Source: Paraglomus occultum (Eukaryota > Glomeromycota > Glomeromycetes > Paraglomerales > Paraglomeraceae). From it: 23,669 nucleotides of DNA. Shown here in pieces: positions 19,055-23,669 of the stretch. The position numbers and the translations under genes are program-made. Every line of letters begins with the position of its first letter. Within the stretch, counting starts at the first letter, position 1. The DNA is taken from assembly GCA_910592205.1 (NCBI GenBank), contig CAJVPJ010000488.1, positions 1-23,669 of the forward strand, in the 5' to 3' direction. The notes below the pieces were generated by a model. The model was not told where the DNA came from and made no database searches. It worked only from the letters and a program-made list of their open reading frames with translations.

Positions 19055-21792
19055 TTACAAAAAGAAAATGGCAAATTAAAAAAAAACATTGATCGTTGTG
19101 CATAATATATAATAGTAAGAGCATGAATAAGCTTTGTATCATGAGCAGAGGTTTTTATTATTACAAATTAATAATATGTCTCTTCACAAACACTTTTATA
19201 ACTAGCTTATGTTTCTATCTAATATATCTTACTAGAAATAGAATCCCCCCATTCCTCATCTACAAACACACTAACTTTCCACAACTTTTGGACGTACTTT
19301 TTTTACCAAGTGGCATGATTTTTTTATAGAATTTCAAGGTTTTACCATTGGAGTCTTATATACTAATACGTGTATTCAAATCTGATCGAGATAATTTGAA
19401 ATCACAAAATGCTAAGGTTTTGGCAGAGCAAAGTTTTTTTTTTCTCGACAACTGTGAAAATAACAATTAATATTGTTTAGCAATTAGAGATAGTAAAAGA
19501 CCTGCTGAGCAGTACATAAATTTTGCAAGCGTATGATTAAACAAACAACTTTCTAGGGAGACGACGAAAATATTATAGACGTAGGCGAGATTAGTAATTT
19601 TGAATAATGCAATTTCGGAAGTTGTAAATGAAAAAAAACTAATAATGCGGAGTATAAGTAGAGAGTTATTGACTGAAAGTTTGTACTAAGCCTAAGCCAG
19701 ATGATATAGATAACCCATCTGACATATGCCCATTCGGAATAGACATGAATCCCAAACTGACATACAACACAATTAACCGAACAAAAGTTCGGGTTTTTGT
19801 TCCAAACGTCGATTTATTCAGAGAAAGCAATCGCTCGTACTAGAACTCTTCTAACACATATCTCCATTCTAACACAAACGCTAGTTATCTGATTGCGCAT
19901 AACAAAATAGCAATTGTACCACAAAAATTTACTATTATTTTCTATCAACGCAAAAATAATGGATATATATGAATAATTTTACTTTTTTTGTTTACGTTTG
20001 ACTGATAAGAATAAATAAATAAATTTATTTTATTTTATTTTATTTTATTTTATTTTTCTTACATTTGACTGATAAGCATAAACTTTATATAGAACTGCTG
20101 TTAGCATTCGGGATAAACATCTGCAACATGAAAGATGTATAACAAAAAATGTAATATTAATAAAACTGTAAAACCTCAATTCTATATACTTAATCCATAT
20201 CTCGTTGTTTTTTAAACTAAATTAATTGGAGTTGGATTAAAGTTTCCCATACTAAAGTAATAGCAATCGATTTATTGAATGTTGTTTAACATCTTTTCGT
20301 GCGTGTTTATTTGTTTACGCAACGTCTTTGAAATGTTAGAATTGCTCGTAATCGATAAACAAAATAAATAAATAAATTGTCATAGTCTTAATAGTGAAAT
20401 AAAACCACGAATTCTGATACTACGCGGAAATTAATCTTGTCCATCGATTTCCAAGCTGTCAACGTACAGTATTATTGCTAGTCGCTTGTCTACTAATACG
20501 TTATTTTAGTATAAAAATTACCAGTTTGCCCTACGGCTGTCAAAAACACACCGGCGATAGAGATAGAGGCATACACCGCAGTTCAGGTAGTATCGGACGT
20601 TTGCGTATACGATCGAACAAACGAGTAGTAAATCTAATTTGGCAATTGGTTAGAAATTTAACAATTTAAAAAGTTGGTTCCAAAATTAACCGTTTACCAT
20701 CTCGCCTATGGAATTGACTTGACATAGACAAAAGCGCTTCGTCATTACAGTTATTCTATTCGTTGAAAAAATAAAATAAGATACCAAAAAGCTGTTGATA
20801 GTGTGTGTTACAATAAATGGGCTTATACTTTTCGGTAGCTATAGCAAAGTTCTATTAAGGAATAATTTTTTCATATTTGCAAACTATAAATAGCGTTTCG
20901 GTCGATTCCAGAGGAATAATGCCACAATTTTTGGACATATTCTTTTACGTTGATTTTTGGGCAATGTGTTATGAATATTAAGGTTAGAACTACAAGCACG
21001 ACTGATAATCTCGCGCGCTATTCTCCTCGATTTGCAAAAGCAAAGGCTTAAGCTCTTCTTTTTGTAGCGCTGATAGCACGTAATCTAATGAGATTATACC
21101 ATTCTATTGTTCGTAGACAATGTCTTCTCGCATAAAATCAATAATAATATATTACGGTTCATTTTTTTACCTCCTAATTTACAGCACATCTTCAGCCATA
21201 ACTCTGGGATTATTTAAAGTTTCAAAAACCATTATTGCATTAATTAATTCAAAAAAGTATGACATGCTTAAACGAGTCTCGTTCAGCCATTCCTCAAACT
21301 AATATTTACGATCTATCGAATTTATTGGAAACGCATGGAACCAAGTAACCACAGAAGCAATAATACACCCATAGAAAACCTAATAGCATCACGGTCGATG
21401 AAATTGTTGAAAAGGGTGTTAGTTTATCAACGAATGCAAAGTTAATTAAACGTGACAAGAGTTGTTAATTTAAAAAATTCTGCCTTTGTACAAAATAGCC
21501 GACAACTAGTTCGATTATTGCGACAATGGAAAGGAAAGAATTACCGGCTTTCCAATAGTAATAGTCAAACACATTTCTCGTAGTCAACTCTTATGCACAT
21601 CAATTCTTTGCTTTGACAACTAATTCGATGTTGTTACTTTTCTTATCTAACTTAAGGTCAGGTAGAACAATCGACAGAATACAAAGAACATTTTTGCCAT
21701 AAATCACGTTAATTGGCTTGCGTAACATCTGAACTCGAATAAAAATTTCATAGCATGATCGTTGTATCATTTCATCATCATTCCCGGATTCG
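19055..21792. other. Long gene-poor region
   Basis: No confident gene, tRNA or transposon end is seen. An open plus stretch at 19673-19843 and plus frames at 20475-20669 and 21120-21302 lack recognisable motifs. A TTTTA microsatellite lies at ~20024-20056. The promoter of the Mak32-like gene must lie in the last part before 21793. Confidence 0.5.
19992..20076 (+). repeat. (TTTTA)n microsatellite flanked by 18-bp direct repeats
   Basis: An AAATAAAT-type run passes into about six TTTTA units (20024-20056). On either side sits TTAC(G/A)TTTGACTGATAAG, at 19992-20009 and 20059-20076, identical except for one base. The tract is thus bracketed by a direct repeat. Confidence 0.8.
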
Positions 21793-23000
21793 ATGCCCAA
21801 AGTTGAACTCTTGTCACTTGCTTACTTTATTATCGATGAAATAAGGCTGGTTGGTGAGGATACTGACGCAATAGAATGCAAATATGGATGTTCGTTTTTG
21901 CCTAACAGACTATCCTCAATGTCCGCCTGACACACAGACGGAACTGTTAAAAAGAATGTTATTGGCGGTGGAGGAACACATGCAACATATGGTCGGTTTT
22001 ATGTGCAATCTATGCGAAAAATATATAATACCAGTTAATTGATTCATTATTGCGTGCATTCATAATCTTACGTAAAGGAATGAGAATCTGGTACCCATCT
22101 CCAGAATCACAGAAGATAGGCTTTGTAATCCAAGCGGGCAACGACTTTCCGTCATCCATTTTCCAAGCTCTCCTCCCGCCCAACCTTAATCTGACACTTG
22201 CCGTTCATTCCACCCGCCCCAGCACTCGTGGCCTCAACGTCTTTGCATCCAATGGTAATTACGAATTCAGTTACGTTACGCCGTCCATTCGCACCGAACC
22301 CAGAGACTTGCCGTCGTCGTATCTCGAATGCAACATCATTCACTTGTTGTGCTCGCCGACTCAAGCCAAGCTGCAAATTTCAGAGGTATTAAGACTCAGA
22401 GACAAACAGTTGCCGCGACCGGTTTTCGTCTGGGAACCTAGTCCCAGGAGTTCTAAAAGAATAAATTGGGATTCGCTTTTGGAGGCGATGCGGTTGGTTG
22501 ATGTCATATTACCGAATCATAAAGAAGCTGCCGCGCTTTTGGGTTTGGTGGATGAGGATAATAAGGGCAGTAATGCATGCGAGGAATTTTTAACGAAAGA
22601 TATGTTGAATCGTATTGTAGATGAGTTTCTATCTCACCCCATCGGAATACACGGCGATGGCTGTGTAATACTCCGTGCTGCTCATGTGGGATGTGTTGTA
22701 GCAACGAAACAGGAACGAAGACACATTCCAGCATACTATGACAATCCTAGCCAACTCATAGTCGATGTAACGGGTGCTGGGAATTCGTTCTGTGGGGGAG
22801 TGGCAGCTGGATTATTAAAGACAAACTTTGATGTATTTGAAGCAGCCTTGTATGGAACCGTCAGCGCTAGTTATACAATCGAACAAGTAGGTGTGCCAAC
22901 GTTGAAAGGGTTGAATGATGCCGGCCAGGAATTATGGAGTGATGAAGACGGCGTGCCTGAAGTTCGATTGGCAAAATTGAGGCAAAGGATATCAGAATAG
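21793..23000 (+). CDS. MAK32: PfkB-fold Mak32-like protein (3 exons, ~345 aa)
   Basis: Exons: 21793-21853, 21938-21991 and 22078-23000. Introns are GTGAGG..CACACAG (84 nt) and GTCGGT..GTAAAG (86 nt). Splicing restores a continuous N-terminus, LLSLAYFIIDEIRLVDG, then NVIGGGGTHATYGMRIW (Gly30-33), and KIGFVIQAGNDFP, the opening pattern of Mak32/PfkB proteins. Further family features are FVWEPSPRS, VDVILPNHKEAAALLG and the C-terminal signature DVTGAGNSFCGG (268-279). In most PfkB sugar kinases this signature is GAGD, with Asp as catalytic base; here the position is Asn274. From memory Mak32 relatives share this substitution. Length fits yeast Mak32 (~360 aa), a protein needed for stable maintenance of the killer dsRNA particle; its biochemical role is not settled. 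The ATG at 21793 is the first one in frame with FIIDE. Confidence 0.88.
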
Positions 23001-23327
23001 GATCAGGAAAACTCTAATATTTGAAAGAAAGTCATAAAGAATATACGATAGCCCAACAGCGTTTACGTTGAATAACCCATTACGCCTCATATCAATAACT
23101 AGCTGAATAAAATTTACTATAGAACTAGAAACAAACTGGATTGTTCCGTTTGCGATTAGTACTAGACTAAATTCAAATAAACGTTAAAAATAAATTTAGC
23201 TGCCTAACTCTAGAGTCTTGAAAATTTCCCAACGAAATATGTTCTGTTCTATTCAACAACCCATTATTAACTACTGGAATAAGTTAAATGATCTACTTAT
23301 TTTAGATAACCGCACCAAATTCATATA
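23001..23327. other. 3' flank of the Mak32-like gene
   Basis: It is non-coding and AT-rich, with a poly(A) signal at 23106. Nothing else is recognised. Confidence 0.5.
23106..23111 (+). terminator. Poly(A) signal AATAAA for the Mak32-like gene
   Basis: AATAAA lies about 105 bases after the stop codon, a normal distance for a fungal 3' end. Confidence 0.5.
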
Positions 23328-23411
23328 CAGTCGAACCCCGTTATAACGAAGAGGTCGGGAACATAAGGCAAAAATTTCCAAGACATTCAGTATAACGAGG
23401 TTTAATTAGTA
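23328..23411. mobile_element. Tigger-like MITE end (CAGTCGAACCCCGTTATAAC)
   Basis: TA|CAGTCGAACCCCGTTATAAC is a classic Tigger/pogo-type terminus. A roughly inverted copy, GTATAACGAGGTTTAATTAG, precedes TA at 23410-23411, which would give an ~82-bp element. A second GGTATAACAGAGTTAAATTT follows at ~23418, so the right boundary may lie further on or the end may be duplicated. There is no coding capacity. The GTTATA-type ends recall the 9728-9912 MITE. Confidence 0.6.
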
Positions 23412-23669
23412 AATTCGGTATAACAGAGTTAAATTTGATATAGACGTTTCTGCATTTAACCAACGACCTTGCTTTTTTTGAATACACCATTACCGAGAAA
23501 CAGCAACTCTTTATCAGGCTCCAAAAAAGACCCCTTACAAATGCAAACTTATCGCACGGTATAACCTAACTGAGAGGAATACACGGAATGCATTCCAAGA
23601 GGGCCGATCGATTTGCGTGCAATGTAACACAATTAAGGATTGACATTAAACTTGAGAGATAAGATTTTT
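23412..23669. other. Window end, no feature recognised
   Basis: AT-rich sequence runs to the window edge. It may include the rest of the MITE, but no gene or repeat end can be fixed. Confidence 0.4.

Noticed and set aside
19673-19843. 57-codon stop-free stretch with protein-like composition
   Set aside because: There is no start codon near its beginning, no good splice sites and no family match; stretches of this length are expected by chance here.
22050-22077. ATG at 22050 as start of the Mak32-like protein
   Set aside because: The ten residues it adds are intron sequence. The spliced upstream exons supply the conserved Gly-rich N-terminus in frame at 22078.
1-23669. tRNA genes, rRNA, CRISPR arrays, bacterial operons
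   Set aside because: No TTCGANNCC-type T-arms with matching acceptor stems, no regularly spaced repeats, and intron-bearing genes with eukaryotic signals throughout.

Overview
The window looks like nuclear DNA of a fungus, most likely an early-diverging Mucoromycota lineage such as an arbuscular mycorrhizal fungus (Glomeromycotina). The reasons are AT-rich gene-sparse spacers, short GT-AG introns of about 55-100 nt with a few longer ones, pogo/Tigger-type DNA transposons and MITEs, an HMG-box relic, and a tyrosine-kinase-like (TKL) protein with the Cys-rich/'WTxxNK' N-terminal module that I associate from memory with the large kinase expansions of these fungi. The lineage call is inference; nothing here is a phylogenetic marker.

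Layout. 640-2460 (+) is a four-exon SUGP1-like G-patch splicing factor. It converges on 2850-5181 (-), a twelve-exon WD40 protein of the AAMP/Sqt1 family, a ribosomal-protein chaperone. 6325-7308 is an internally deleted Tigger/pogo element with a frameshifted transposase tail. 7518-7997 is a broken HMG-box gene. 8.0-11.4 kb is mostly empty apart from a clean 185-bp MITE (9728-9912) and a doubtful small two-exon ORF. 11454-13319 (+) is an intronless VWA-plus-alpha-kinase protein. 14305-14558 is a small relative of the 6.3-kb Tigger element. 15858-18522 (+) is a four-exon TKL kinase. 18.5-21.8 kb has no confident gene, one possible minus-strand coding relic and a (TTTTA)n microsatellite. 21793-23000 (+) is a three-exon PfkB/Mak32-like protein. 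23328 onward carries a further Tigger-like MITE.

The conserved genes (splicing factor, ribosome-assembly chaperone, Mak32-like sugar-kinase fold) are ordinary housekeeping genes and do not form a cluster. The most interesting locus is the TKL gene. Its 817-residue product appears to be built from four successive kinase N-lobe/hinge modules, three degenerate and the last attached to a complete kinase domain. The three introns are all phase 0 and fall at equivalent points in successive modules, which suggests growth by exon duplication. All exon models were assembled by eye from splice signals, frame and remembered family sequence; no alignments or transcripts were available.
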